Assembly: GCA_028822125.1 (NCBI GenBank)
Contig: JAPKEK010000078.1
Coordinates: forward strand, 1 to 7,856
Source: Pseudomonadales bacterium
GTDB taxonomy: Bacteria > Pseudomonadota > Gammaproteobacteria > Pseudomonadales > Azotimanducaceae
Length of the DNA stretch: 7,856 bases
Direction of reading: 5' to 3'
The notes beneath the pieces were generated by a model. The model was given only the letters and a program-made list of their open reading frames with translations, made no database searches and was not told where the DNA came from. This document shows positions 1 to 6,460 of the stretch, piece by piece (within the stretch, counting starts at the first letter, position 1; each line of letters starts with the position of its first letter). The position numbers and the translations under genes were made by a program.

Positions 1-311
1 TCATCAAAGCCTACGCGCAGTTCAAGCCCAGCCAGCTCAGGCAGATAGTCTGAGATCGGATTATCCAGGCCTATCAGGCCCTGCTCAAATAACTGTAATA
101 CAGCCATGGTTGTGATCGGTTTGGTCATCGACGCAATGGCAATAATAGACTCGTTAGTCATGCTCTGCCGGGTTTGGCTGTTCTGCACGCCCGCTGCCAC
201 CTGCAACCGCGTACCAGCACGGTCAGCGACACCGCAGACTATGCCCGGTACTGAATCGGTCTCGATTAACTCCATTACCAAATCTGAGATTCGCTGTTCT
301 AATTGAGTCAT
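1..311 (-). CDS. Serine hydrolase of the beta-lactamase (class C / esterase) family, N-terminal part, cut by the window's left edge
   Basis: Only the first 103 residues are present; the rest lies left of base 1. Residues 21-42 (VPGIVCGVADRAG...QVAAG) match the opening strands of the beta-lactamase/transpeptidase-like fold. Residues 61-64 are SMTK, the S-x-x-K motif with nucleophile Ser61 and Lys64. The run after it (PITTMAVLQLFEQG, then LDNPISDYLPEL) is the standard continuation in this family. The later Y-x-N and H/K-x-G motifs are outside the window. The ATG start at 311 is backed by a GAAGGG ribosome site about ten bases upstream on the minus strand. No signal peptide is visible, so the enzyme is probably cytoplasmic, which fits the esterase or peptidase-like members better than true periplasmic beta-lactamases. 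Antibiotic resistance should not be assumed. The substrate is unknown. Confidence 0.9.
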   Translation of the reverse strand, partial: MTQLEQRISDLVMELIETDSVPGIVCGVADRAGTRLQVAAGVQNSQTRQSMTNESIIAIASMTKPITTMAVLQLFEQGLIGLDNPISDYLPELAGLELRVGFD

Positions 312-493
312 GCGTAATTCCCTTCTATGGGTCAGTTCCACGCCTGTTTGATGCCATGATTTACGGTACGCTAGAACCCGCCTCGGCCAGTGCCAGCGTT
401 TAATTCAGCTATCTTTAAAGTTGCTCAGAGGCTCGATTAATCCTGTTAGTCTATCTTCCGTAGCTCGGCCTGACTTTTAATACCTGTATAGCG

Positions 494-503
494 TGTTATA
501 ACA
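494..503 (+). promoter_or_regulatory. Extended -10-like element within a perfect palindrome
   Basis: TGTTATAACA is a perfect 10-base palindrome. Read on the plus strand it is also TG-n-TATAAC, an extended -10 with five of six matches to TATAAT. A good -35 is lacking: CTGACT at 470-475 is 21 bases away. Extended -10 promoters can work without one. A start near base 509 would transcribe the hairpin-containing spacer towards the gene at 923. The alternative is a small operator or chance AT-rich symmetry. Confidence 0.3.
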
Positions 504-585
504 TGATCGAGGCAAGAGATGCGGGTTGCAGAACAAGGAAAATAGAATAGATCAGACGCCGGGATCATCTTACTGCTTCAATGTG

Positions 586-819
586 CTAGGTTTTATGCAC
601 TTCGGTGCAAACCTCTGAGAAAGACTGCGTCGATGTTGCGATGTCCCGGTCACGCTGCGCAATAGCCTCGCTGGGATGGCTAGGGTTTACGACATAACCG
701 AGGGTGGCACCGTTACACTTAGCGACTAAACCGGAAAATTAAACGGGCTGCTCGATTGCAGATGGCCAGAACAGGCCCTTCCCCACACTGGCTAAAGGAC
801 TACAATAACGCAGACAAGC
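586..819 (-). pseudogene. Possible remnant of an unidentified gene (C-terminal fragment with an in-frame stop)
   Basis: On the minus strand a frame is open from 738 down to a TAG at 586-588, giving 50 residues of protein-like composition: FSGLVAKCNG, then ATLGYVVNPSHPSEAIAQRD and a tail ending SEVCTEVHKT. No ATG, GTG or TTG lies early in this frame; the only one is three codons from the end. It therefore cannot be a normal small gene. Upstream in the same frame, past a TAA at 739-741, another 26 codons (742-819) also look protein-like (SVGKGLFWPSAIEQPV). This suggests the C-terminal end of a gene broken by stop mutation or frameshift, with its 5' part lost where the plus-strand gene at 923 now stands. 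I do not recognise the family. A 50-codon open run can arise by chance, so the call is tentative. Confidence 0.3.
588..614 (+). other. Stable hairpin with a cUUCGg tetraloop
   Basis: AGGTT (588-592) pairs with AACCT (610-614), and TGCAC (596-600) pairs with GTGCA (605-609) around a TTCG loop. A three-base bulge (593-595) sits on the 5' side. C-UUCG-G is an exceptionally stable RNA tetraloop, and only the plus-strand transcript would carry it. No T-tract follows on either strand, so it is not an ordinary intrinsic terminator. It overlaps the last codons of the possible minus-strand gene relic, so the structure might be coincidental. Confidence 0.45.
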
Positions 820-824
820 TTATG

Positions 825-853
825 CGGATAGGGAGGACAGCCTCCGTCATCCG
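825..853. repeat. Nested inverted repeat in the spacer
   Basis: GGAGG (832-836) and CCTCC (841-845) flank an ACAG loop. Outside them CGGAT (825-829) pairs with ATCCG (849-853) across a small asymmetric internal loop. The RNA would fold in either orientation. No T-run follows, so termination is not supported. It lies about 70 bases upstream of the plus-strand start at 923 and might shape that gene's leader if transcription starts further left. Confidence 0.4.
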
Positions 854-922
854 GTAGCTTTAAGTTCTGAACTATACCGGTATCCTGCACTTATACACGC
901 GATCATCATCGGAGACTACGGC

Positions 923-1555
923 ATGAACAAGCGATTACTGCTCTGGGGAACCCCAATCGGAATAGGGTTGTTATTCTCGCTGTGGTATACCGATCTGGGC
1001 GGGCCACTGAACCAGCGGGAAATCAGTGAGGCCATCGTTCTTCTGCAGTCACGCGGTTTTGATGCAGCCCGTCTGGCAGATCTTCGTTCATTTCTGGAAA
1101 ATGATACGGGAAGACAGTTTCTCATGATCAATAATATCGATTTAAACGAGAATCCTCTGGCCATGCCCGCAATGGCTGCAGATGCCACCGCATCCGATTA
1201 CATAAATTATTATATGAAACATATGTATCCGCAAATGTTTGCCCGGGCCTGCCATCCCGTCTTCTTCGCCTCCGGCCTTGGTTTCAGTGCTGACATCTCG
1301 GGTATAGAAGGGGCCAGGGATTGGGATATTGCCGCGCTGTTTCGATATCGTAGTCGCCGCAGCTTCCTAGAAATCATTACCCATCCAGACATGGGCCCTC
1401 GCCATGAATACAAGCTGGCGGCAATGACCAAGACCATTGCCTACCCCGTGGAAGCAAATCTTTATCTCAGCGACCCGAGATTTCTAATCATCCTGATATT
1501 AGGCTTTACCACGGCGCTGCTGGACCTGTTTTTTTATAAACCAGAAGGGCGATAG
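923..1555 (+). CDS. Membrane-anchored protein with a DUF1330-like alpha-beta domain
   Basis: 210 residues, ATG start with GGAG at 911-914, eight bases upstream. A hydrophobic segment at about 5-22 and another at about 186-205 bracket the central part, so the protein probably crosses the inner membrane twice with its domain between. The centre (about 65-178) resembles the DUF1330 group of dimeric alpha-beta-barrel, ferredoxin-like folds: QFLMINNIDL stands where those proteins have a MVNLLKF-type strand, SDYINYYMKHMYPQM corresponds to the helix, and DWDIAALFRYRSRRSFLEII strongly resembles the family's WD-x-V-x-L-V-R-YPSRRAFL segment. The tail PRHEYKLAAMTKT fits the closing helix. DUF1330 proteins are normally about 95-120 residues and soluble, so the two membrane segments are unusual. 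No catalytic role is established and none is assigned. It converges on the TetR gene. The family match is from memory of motifs, not a search. Confidence 0.82.
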   Translation: MNKRLLLWGTPIGIGLLFSLWYTDLGGPLNQREISEAIVLLQSRGFDAARLADLRSFLENDTGRQFLMINNIDLNENPLAMPAMAADATASDYINYYMKHMYPQMFARACHPVFFASGLGFSADISGIEGARDWDIAALFRYRSRRSFLEIITHPDMGPRHEYKLAAMTKTIAYPVEANLYLSDPRFLIILILGFTTALLDLFFYKPEGR

Positions 1556-1712
1556 CTTCATGGTAGCCAGATGATGTCATCGTCGTTAAACATAGCCGCG
1601 CCAGAGCCCTGATTTTTGTTTTCTGTCCTGCCTGCACAAAATGTCTATTCACAGTACAGACTGCTGGGTTTTGTCCTGAATTAACCGGCCGATATCAATT
1701 GTCTTATTGGCT
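1556..1712. other. Convergent intergenic spacer, no clear terminator
   Basis: This gap separates the ends of the DUF1330-like gene and the TetR gene. The only symmetry seen is weak: GATGATGTCATC (two five-base arms around TG) and a GTCT/AGAC pair further on. No strong stem followed by a T-run is visible on either strand, so how the two converging transcripts end cannot be told from sequence. Confidence 0.4.
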
Positions 1713-2384
1713 TCAAATGTATTGCTGCGTCTTAACAGACACTGGTGCCAGCAATAATGCCTCGGTCACATCCACTAGATTATTGAAAAAAAACTCTGCT
1801 CTGGCGCCCTGAAAGGACTTTTTCTCACGAGCCCGGGTAGACATCGATAAGACAACCCAACTTGACATCTGCTCATGTCGAATAGCGAATAGACTGTCAT
1901 CAAACTGATCCAGATGCCCCCGCAAAAGATTAAACAACTGATCCTGGTTTTTTGTTTTCAACTGCGCTAAAACCCGGCTGACCGGCTCCCCGGACATTAT
2001 CAACCGCTGACCAAAGACGCCCAGGTAATCGCGAAAGGTTGTGTCCTTCCTGCACAGTAGAAAAGGGGTCCTGATGATGACCTCGCAAACACTTCTAATA
2101 TCAGGTACCGAATTAACCCTTAACGTTTCATCCAGCAACTGCTGGCGTATGGCATCAAGCTGGTCCGTTCGTCGCATCTGAATCTCACGTATCAACCCTT
2201 CACGATTAGTAAAGTGGTACTGAAGTGCGGATTCATTTTTCTGACCTGCTTCTCGAATGATTGCCTTAATTGAAACATTTTCCAGCCCATCTTTTACGAA
2301 CAAAGACTCTGCAGCACGGATTAAGTGCTGGCGAGTTCTGTTTGTTCTGCTTTGAACTCCAGCTGTCGTCACCGAGTGGCCCAC
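1713..2384 (-). CDS. TetR-family transcriptional repressor
   Basis: 223 residues, the usual length for TetR regulators. The N-terminal DNA-binding domain is clear: TRQHLIRAAESLFVKDG (about 17-33) is helix 1, and SIKAIIREAG followed by NESALQYHFTNREGLI (about 38-65) is the helix-turn-helix with the Y-H-F signature. Residues from about 70 on form the helical ligand and dimerisation domain, whose ligand cannot be predicted. The start is a GTG at 2384 with no close Shine-Dalgarno site; an in-frame TGA upstream and no other start codon before it limit the choices, while a GTG four codons in is an alternative. The gene is divergent from the MFS exporter, the classic layout in which the repressor controls itself and the pump. 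A promoter-like pair and two dyads lie in the shared spacer. Confidence 0.93.
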   Translation of the reverse strand: MGHSVTTAGVQSRTNRTRQHLIRAAESLFVKDGLENVSIKAIIREAGQKNESALQYHFTNREGLIREIQMRRTDQLDAIRQQLLDETLRVNSVPDIRSVCEVIIRTPFLLCRKDTTFRDYLGVFGQRLIMSGEPVSRVLAQLKTKNQDQLFNLLRGHLDQFDDSLFAIRHEQMSSWVVLSMSTRAREKKSFQGARAEFFFNNLVDVTEALLLAPVSVKTQQYI

Positions 2385-2412
2385 ACAATTAATGAATGCC
2401 GTTAAATACTCC

Positions 2413-2442
2413 CTTATAACCCTGGCGAAATCAAATGATCAA
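2413..2442 (-). promoter_or_regulatory. Candidate promoter for the TetR gene
   Basis: On the minus strand TTGATC (2437-2442) resembles a -35 with four of six matches, and TATAAG (2413-2418) resembles a -10 with five of six. They are separated by 18 bases. Transcription would start near 2406, giving a leader of about 20 bases before the GTG at 2384. This is consensus matching by eye. Confidence 0.4.
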
Positions 2443-2501
2443 CCCGTCTTAACAATCCACTCAGACCCAGAGCGTCTTTGTCAGCAATAAAAGCCCACAA
2501 T

Positions 2502-2516
2502 ATGGCATGATGTCAT
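2502..2516. promoter_or_regulatory. Candidate TetR operator, 15-base dyad
   Basis: ATGGCAT-G-ATGTCAT is an imperfect palindrome: six of the seven positions in each arm are complementary around one central base. Its length and placement, in the spacer between a TetR gene and the divergent exporter and about 60 bases upstream of the TetR -35, suit a TetR-family operator. Binding by this regulator is inferred. Confidence 0.4.
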
Positions 2517-2565
2517 TGCTGTTGAAAAACCACTAGGCTAGAACAAACCGAGAAAAATGAATCAC

Positions 2566-2579
2566 GCTTTTATAAAAGC
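2566..2579. promoter_or_regulatory. Perfect 14-base palindrome overlapping a possible exporter -10
   Basis: GCTTTTATAAAAGC reads identically on both strands and contains TATAAA, which could be the -10 of the exporter gene whose start follows 24 bases downstream. No convincing -35 lies 16-18 bases upstream. A regulator bound here would block RNA polymerase, so it is the second operator candidate. AT-rich palindromes also arise by chance. Confidence 0.4.
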
Positions 2580-2603
2580 ATATAGGTTATCGCAGGGCGT
2601 AGC

Positions 2604-3938
2604 TTGATTAACGTGTTACTGAATAAAAGCAAACTGAAACAGCGCTTCAATTTATTTCGAAATCGAAATTTTCGTCTTCTATGGTTTGGTTCCCTTGTCG
2701 CCATGATGGGAGATTTTTTCTTGTTCGTGGGTATGCCCTTTCTGATCATGAACCTGACCGAAGACAGAGCAACCATAGGCGGTGTACTTGCCATGGCAGG
2801 AATTCCCAGGGCTCTCCTGCTGCTGTTTGGCGGGGCCCTGAGTGACCGTTTCTCACCACTGCTAATGATGAAGGTTTCCCGAGTTGCCTTTATGCTACTT
2901 TTACTTCTGATGACGACGCTGATTCTTAATGAATCCATCAGTATAGCCGGGCTTTACGTTTTTTCCGGGTTAATGGGCGTTATCGGCGCCTTCGGCATGC
3001 CAGCCAGCATGGCTATTTTACCCTTGCTGGTGAAACGCGAGGAGCTGGCTCCGGCCAACGCCATTACAGGAAGCACCAGTCAGCTCATTTCTGCCCTGGC
3101 ACCGGCCTTGGTCGGCATTGCCGTGCTTTATCTGTCTACGGAGCCTTTTAAAGCGATACTGCTTGGATCATGGCCCGCTATTGAAGATCTACCCAGGCGA
3201 GCGGATATGCAAGGTATCGGCCTGGCCTACGCTATCGACGTCCTGCTGATTATCGTTTCCATGATTCCACTGTGGCTGATCAAGCTCGAAACTGAACCAA
3301 AACAGCCAAACCAGGCTGACAGCATAATGGCATCTATTAAAGATGGCTTTTCCTATGTCTGGCAGGATGCCTCGCTGAGAGCCTTTATCATTTACATGAC
3401 CATCACGACCTTTGTATCTATGGGGCCGCAGATGGTTGGTATGCCGGTCCTGGCCGATGACAACCTCAATGGTATGAGATCCTTTGGCGTGTTAATGTCA
3501 GCCCAGGGTTTAGGCGCTGTATTTGGCTCCCTACTTGCCGCCGTCGCCACGCCAGCAGCGTCATTACTGGGGCCTGTTGTCATGTCTCTGGCCATCGTTC
3601 GAGGCTTTGGCACCCTACTGATAGCCGCTATTACCAGCGACCAGCAAGGCATACTGCTGATGACCACCATGGGGATTCTTACGGGCTACAGCAGCATTGT
3701 ATTTATGACCTGGGTACAAAAAAGAGTCTCACTTGAGTACATTGGTCGAGTCATGAGTCTGGTCATGCTGGCGGTCATGGGCCTGCAACCCTTATCGCAG
3801 GGTTTCTCCGGCTGGTTTATTGATTTTGCCGGGGTGACCACCCTATTCATCAGTATTGGGTTCTTTATGATCATAACGCCTTTTTTTGCACTGCTCAGCG
3901 CTGATATCAGAAACATGGGAGAGCCCAGAAAAACCTAG
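2604..3938 (+). CDS. MFS efflux transporter (MFS_3 / EntS-like type)
   Basis: 444 residues with about twelve hydrophobic segments, the normal size for a 12-helix major facilitator. FRLLWFGSLVAMMGDFF (about 23-39) is the typical first helix of the EntS-like exporter group. Motif A is intact in the loop between helices 2 and 3: GGALSDRF...MMKVSR (76-93). PLLVKREELAPANAI (140-154) is characteristic of the same group, and in the C-terminal half VSLEYIGRVMSL (375-386) repeats the x-x-GRVMS signature. These features point to proton-driven export of a small molecule from the inner membrane. The stretch at about 178-205 is a polar loop between two helices. The start is a TTG with AGGG at 2594-2597, six bases upstream; a GTG three codons later has poorer spacing. 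It is divergent from the TetR gene, which probably represses it. The substrate is unknown: drugs, siderophores and metabolites are all possible in this group. Confidence 0.92.
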   Translation: MINVLLNKSKLKQRFNLFRNRNFRLLWFGSLVAMMGDFFLFVGMPFLIMNLTEDRATIGGVLAMAGIPRALLLLFGGALSDRFSPLLMMKVSRVAFMLLLLLMTTLILNESISIAGLYVFSGLMGVIGAFGMPASMAILPLLVKREELAPANAITGSTSQLISALAPALVGIAVLYLSTEPFKAILLGSWPAIEDLPRRADMQGIGLAYAIDVLLIIVSMIPLWLIKLETEPKQPNQADSIMASIKDGFSYVWQDASLRAFIIYMTITTFVSMGPQMVGMPVLADDNLNGMRSFGVLMSAQGLGAVFGSLLAAVATPAASLLGPVVMSLAIVRGFGTLLIAAITSDQQGILLMTTMGILTGYSSIVFMTWVQKRVSLEYIGRVMSLVMLAVMGLQPLSQGFSGWFIDFAGVTTLFISIGFFMIITPFFALLSADIRNMGEPRKT

Positions 3939-4049
3939 AAATACGCAGCAGGCACTGAGGCTGAAAACCTTCCCGGACAAGTATCTATGGCCAGAAAAAT
4001 AAGCGTAAAATACCCGACAACATCGCAATAACAGAGGAGTGATAAACCA

Positions 4050-4742
4050 ATGGCACATGAACAGCTAGGGCTCAGCAATGACGAGCTATTAAGCACAACC
4101 AGAGCCGTACGCAAAAGACTGGACTTTGATCGTCCTGTTTCCATGGACCTGATAAACGAATGCATGGAACTCGCCGTACAGGCACCAACCGGTTCCAATG
4201 CCCAGGGCTGGCAATTCGTATTCGTCACAGACCCGGATAAACGTGCAGAAATCGGCCGTTATTACCAGCAGGCTTTTTCTATCTACAAGGAAATGCCGGT
4301 TGCTATTCATAAGCTACATGCAGATAGCAGCGACCATGACCTCACGGCGAGCCAGACTCGCTCTGCTTCGTCAGCTGATTTCCTGGCCGACAATATGGCT
4401 AAAGCACCCGTACTGATGATCCCCTGCATTGCCGGCCGAACAGATAATGAAGCTGGCGCTAATGTATTATCACAAACAGCAACGCTTGGCTCAGTGATTC
4501 CTGCAGCCTGGAACTTCATGCTGGCAGCCAGAGCCCGGGGCTTGGGCAGCGCCTGGACCACACTTCACCTGATGCACGAAAAGGCGATCGCGGACCTGCT
4601 GAATATCCCATTTGATGACTTTATGCAGGTGGCGCTGATACCTCTTGCTTATACCAAGGGCACTAATTTCAAACCAGCCTATCGTCCACCTGTCGAGAAC
4701 ATTATGCACGTTAATTCCTGGCAAGCCTCACCTGTTATCTAA
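4050..4742 (+). CDS. Nitroreductase-family FMN oxidoreductase
   Basis: 230 residues, ATG start with AGAGGAG at 4033-4039, ten bases upstream. TTRAVRKRLDFDRPVS (16-31) matches the N-terminal R-x-x-R motif that binds FMN phosphate. APTGSNAQGWQFVFVTD (45-61) is the second FMN-binding segment, with Ser49, Asn50 and Gln52 in the usual places. GSVIPAAWNFMLAARARGLGSAWTT (147-171) is the conserved helix-turn near the flavin. The middle insert (about 85-115) is variable and probably shapes substrate entry. Members use NAD(P)H to reduce nitro groups, quinones, enones or other electrophiles; the natural substrate here is not predictable. The gene follows the MFS exporter after 111 bases on the same strand. 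Co-transcription is possible, though a weak TAAAAT at 4006-4011 could also give it a promoter of its own. Confidence 0.92.
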   Translation: MAHEQLGLSNDELLSTTRAVRKRLDFDRPVSMDLINECMELAVQAPTGSNAQGWQFVFVTDPDKRAEIGRYYQQAFSIYKEMPVAIHKLHADSSDHDLTASQTRSASSADFLADNMAKAPVLMIPCIAGRTDNEAGANVLSQTATLGSVIPAAWNFMLAARARGLGSAWTTLHLMHEKAIADLLNIPFDDFMQVALIPLAYTKGTNFKPAYRPPVENIMHVNSWQASPVI

Positions 4743-4789
4743 GGAGAACTGACCCGGGATTCAATGCGATAGCCAAAACAAGGGCTGTT

Positions 4790-4816
4790 TTACCACCGCC
4801 GGCAGCTGTCTGGTAA
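4790..4816. repeat. Inverted repeat after the nitroreductase gene
   Basis: TTACCA (4790-4795) pairs with TGGTAA (4811-4816) around a 15-base GC-rich loop that itself contains the symmetric CAGCTG. No T-run follows. It may be part of the nitroreductase 3' end or a weak protein-binding dyad. Confidence 0.3.
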
Positions 4817-4849
4817 CGCCGCCAACTGGCAAATCAGCCTGAAACCGGG

Positions 4850-4883
4850 CCTTCGGCTGGTGCGACTCAAGCCAGCCGAAAGG
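4850..4883 (+). terminator. Strong hairpin, possible terminator upstream of the M20 gene
   Basis: CCTTCGGCTGG (4850-4860) pairs with CCAGCCGAAAGG (4872-4883) over eleven base pairs with one bulged base, around an 11-base loop. It is followed only by ACTTTCATTC, a poor T-tract. It could terminate the nitroreductase transcript weakly, or form a structured leader for the M20 gene, whose ATG is 27 bases further on. Its position between two same-strand genes supports separating them into different units. Confidence 0.45.
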
Positions 4884-4910
4884 ACTTTCATTCGCTAAGG
4901 AAATCATCCC

Positions 4911-6368
4911 ATGAAGAAGCTGACACTTGTAATTACAGCTGTGTTAATACTCAGCACTGCTGTGATAGTGATTCGGACCCTACTGCACGCGCCTCCCCCT
5001 TTCGCTGATATCACCCAGGTCAACATTGATCTCGATGAAGAGGCACTTACAGAGCACCTATCCCAGGCCATTACTTTTCAAACTGTTTCTCATCAATCCT
5101 CCTCAGAAAAACAGGACTTGGAATTTCAACGCTTTATTAATTGGGCAAAAGCCACTTACCCGGAAGTGAACTCGAAGCTATCGCTGGTTATGTTGAATCA
5201 AACCATGCTCTACAAGTGGCAGGGTAGCGATGATCAGTTGCGACCCATTCTGCTCACTGGTCACTATGACGTTGTGCCCGTTATCCCAGGCTCTGAACAC
5301 AAGTGGACACACCCCCCTTTCGCAGGTGAGTCTGTGAACGGCGAAATCTGGGGAAGAGGTGCGCTTGACGATAAAAGCGGTGTCGTTGGTATGCTCGAAG
5401 CGGTGACTTACCTCCTCAAGGATGGCTTTAAACCCGCTCGGACTATTTATCTAAGCTTTGGTCACGACGAGGAAATAGGTGGCCCTGAAGGTGCGGCGGC
5501 TGTGACTGCCTTTCTCAAGGAAAAGCAGATCCAGTTAGCCTGGTCTCTCGATGAAGGATCGTTCTTATTCAAAGGTATGTTCCCGGGCGTGAATACCCTG
5601 GTTGCGGCCATCAACGTCGCAGAAAAAGGCAGCATCACGCTCGATATCGTCGCTACCGCAGCGGGCGGACACTCTTCCACGCCACCCAATAACAGTGCCA
5701 TCACTGATCTGGCCCAGGCAATTACGCGTTTACATGAAAACCCTATCCCTGGTGGCCTAGAAGGTCTGAGCGCAAAAATGTTCGACGTCATCAGCCGCTA
5801 TATGCCATTTTCAACGAAAGCACTATTTGCCAACCCTTGGTTGTTCAGCCAACTCATAGAAAAACAATTGAGCGCCTGGCCCACAACCAATGCTATGCTC
5901 AGGACAACGACTGCGCCCACCATGTTATCCGGCAGTATCAAAACTAACGTCCTGCCAATCGAGGCGGTTGCTACCGTTAATTTCCGTATACATCCAAGAG
6001 ACAATACCGAAAGCATCGTAGCGTTTGTAACCGATACCGTTGCCAGTGACACAATAACGGTGCGTAATCGAGGCGGTGTAAATGCTTCTGCAGTATCAGC
6101 CTGGGACACGCCCGCATTTGAACAGATTGCCCAAAGCATGCGCGAAGTATACGGCGATATCGCCGTTGCTCCAGGCTTGATGGTTGCCGGTTCGGACAGT
6201 AAACACTATGCCAAAGTAGCAGACAACGCCTACCGCTTTAACCCGTTCGTACTGGCAGCTGAAGATGTCAGTGGATTTCATGGCACTAATGAAAAAATCT
6301 CTGTTGCTACATTTGTCCAGGGCACAAGGGGATATATCCAGATCATTAGGAATGGCAGCAGTCACTGA
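4911..6368 (+). CDS. Membrane-anchored M20 metallopeptidase (carboxypeptidase S / PM20D1-like)
   Basis: 485 residues; ATG start with AAGGA at 4897-4901. A hydrophobic stretch at 4-24 after MKK anchors or exports the enzyme; no lipobox and no clear cleavage site are seen. All M20 di-zinc residues are present: His118 and Asp120 in GHYD, bridging Asp153 in ALDDKSG, catalytic base Glu187 and ligand Glu188 in HDEEIGG, Asp214 in SLDEG, and His457 in GFHGTNE. GGHSSTPP (252-259) lies in the inserted lid and dimerisation domain, with the conserved His254. Size and the long lid place it with yeast carboxypeptidase S and mammalian PM20D1 rather than with the shorter ArgE, DapE or PepT forms. Likely reaction: hydrolysis of peptides or N-acyl amino acids at the periplasmic face. 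Substrate is inferred only at this level. It is probably transcribed alone, behind a strong hairpin and convergent with the next gene. Confidence 0.93.
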   Translation: MKKLTLVITAVLILSTAVIVIRTLLHAPPPFADITQVNIDLDEEALTEHLSQAITFQTVSHQSSSEKQDLEFQRFINWAKATYPEVNSKLSLVMLNQTMLYKWQGSDDQLRPILLTGHYDVVPVIPGSEHKWTHPPFAGESVNGEIWGRGALDDKSGVVGMLEAVTYLLKDGFKPARTIYLSFGHDEEIGGPEGAAAVTAFLKEKQIQLAWSLDEGSFLFKGMFPGVNTLVAAINVAEKGSITLDIVATAAGGHSSTPPNNSAITDLAQAITRLHENPIPGGLEGLSAKMFDVISRYMPFSTKALFANPWLFSQLIEKQLSAWPTTNAMLRTTTAPTMLSGSIKTNVLPIEAVATVNFRIHPRDNTESIVAFVTDTVASDTITVRNRGGVNASAVSAWDTPAFEQIAQSMREVYGDIAVAPGLMVAGSDSKHYAKVADNAYRFNPFVLAAEDVSGFHGTNEKISVATFVQGTRGYIQIIRNGSSH

Positions 6369-6460
6369 AATTGGCATAACGAAGCTCATTACCCATTCCC
6401 AACTTCATCCGATAGACACACAAAGCGATGTTTTAATCTTTTCCAGTCGGGGCAGCGTCT

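Larger units (their letters stand above)
312..922. other. Gene-free spacer of about 610 bases with hairpins, a promoter-like site and a possible gene relic
   Basis: No intact gene with a credible start and ribosome site is visible on either strand. The spacer holds the 5' leader of the minus-strand hydrolase on its left, an extended -10-like palindrome (494-503), a UUCG-capped hairpin (588-614), a protein-like but start-less minus-strand frame (586-819), a nested GC-rich hairpin (825-853), a 10-base perfect palindrome ATACCGGTAT (874-883), and the ribosome site of the next gene (GGAG at 911-914). I found no tRNA, tmRNA, RNase P, SRP or 6S RNA signature and no riboswitch class I recognise. Confidence 0.6.

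Noticed and set aside
106..306. Plus-strand open frame of 66 codons
   Set aside because: It is antisense to the serine hydrolase, whose SMTK motif and ribosome site clearly mark the coding strand.
588..614. UUCG hairpin as an intrinsic terminator
   Set aside because: No T-tract follows the stem on either strand.
312..922. tmRNA, RNase P RNA, 6S RNA, SRP RNA or a c-di-GMP riboswitch in the spacer
   Set aside because: Short resemblances (CTCTGAGA as in 6S, GCAAACC as in GEMM) do not extend into the conserved cores of those RNAs.
4198..4416. Plus-strand open frame of 72 codons within the nitroreductase gene
   Set aside because: It overlaps the nitroreductase in another frame and has no family features.
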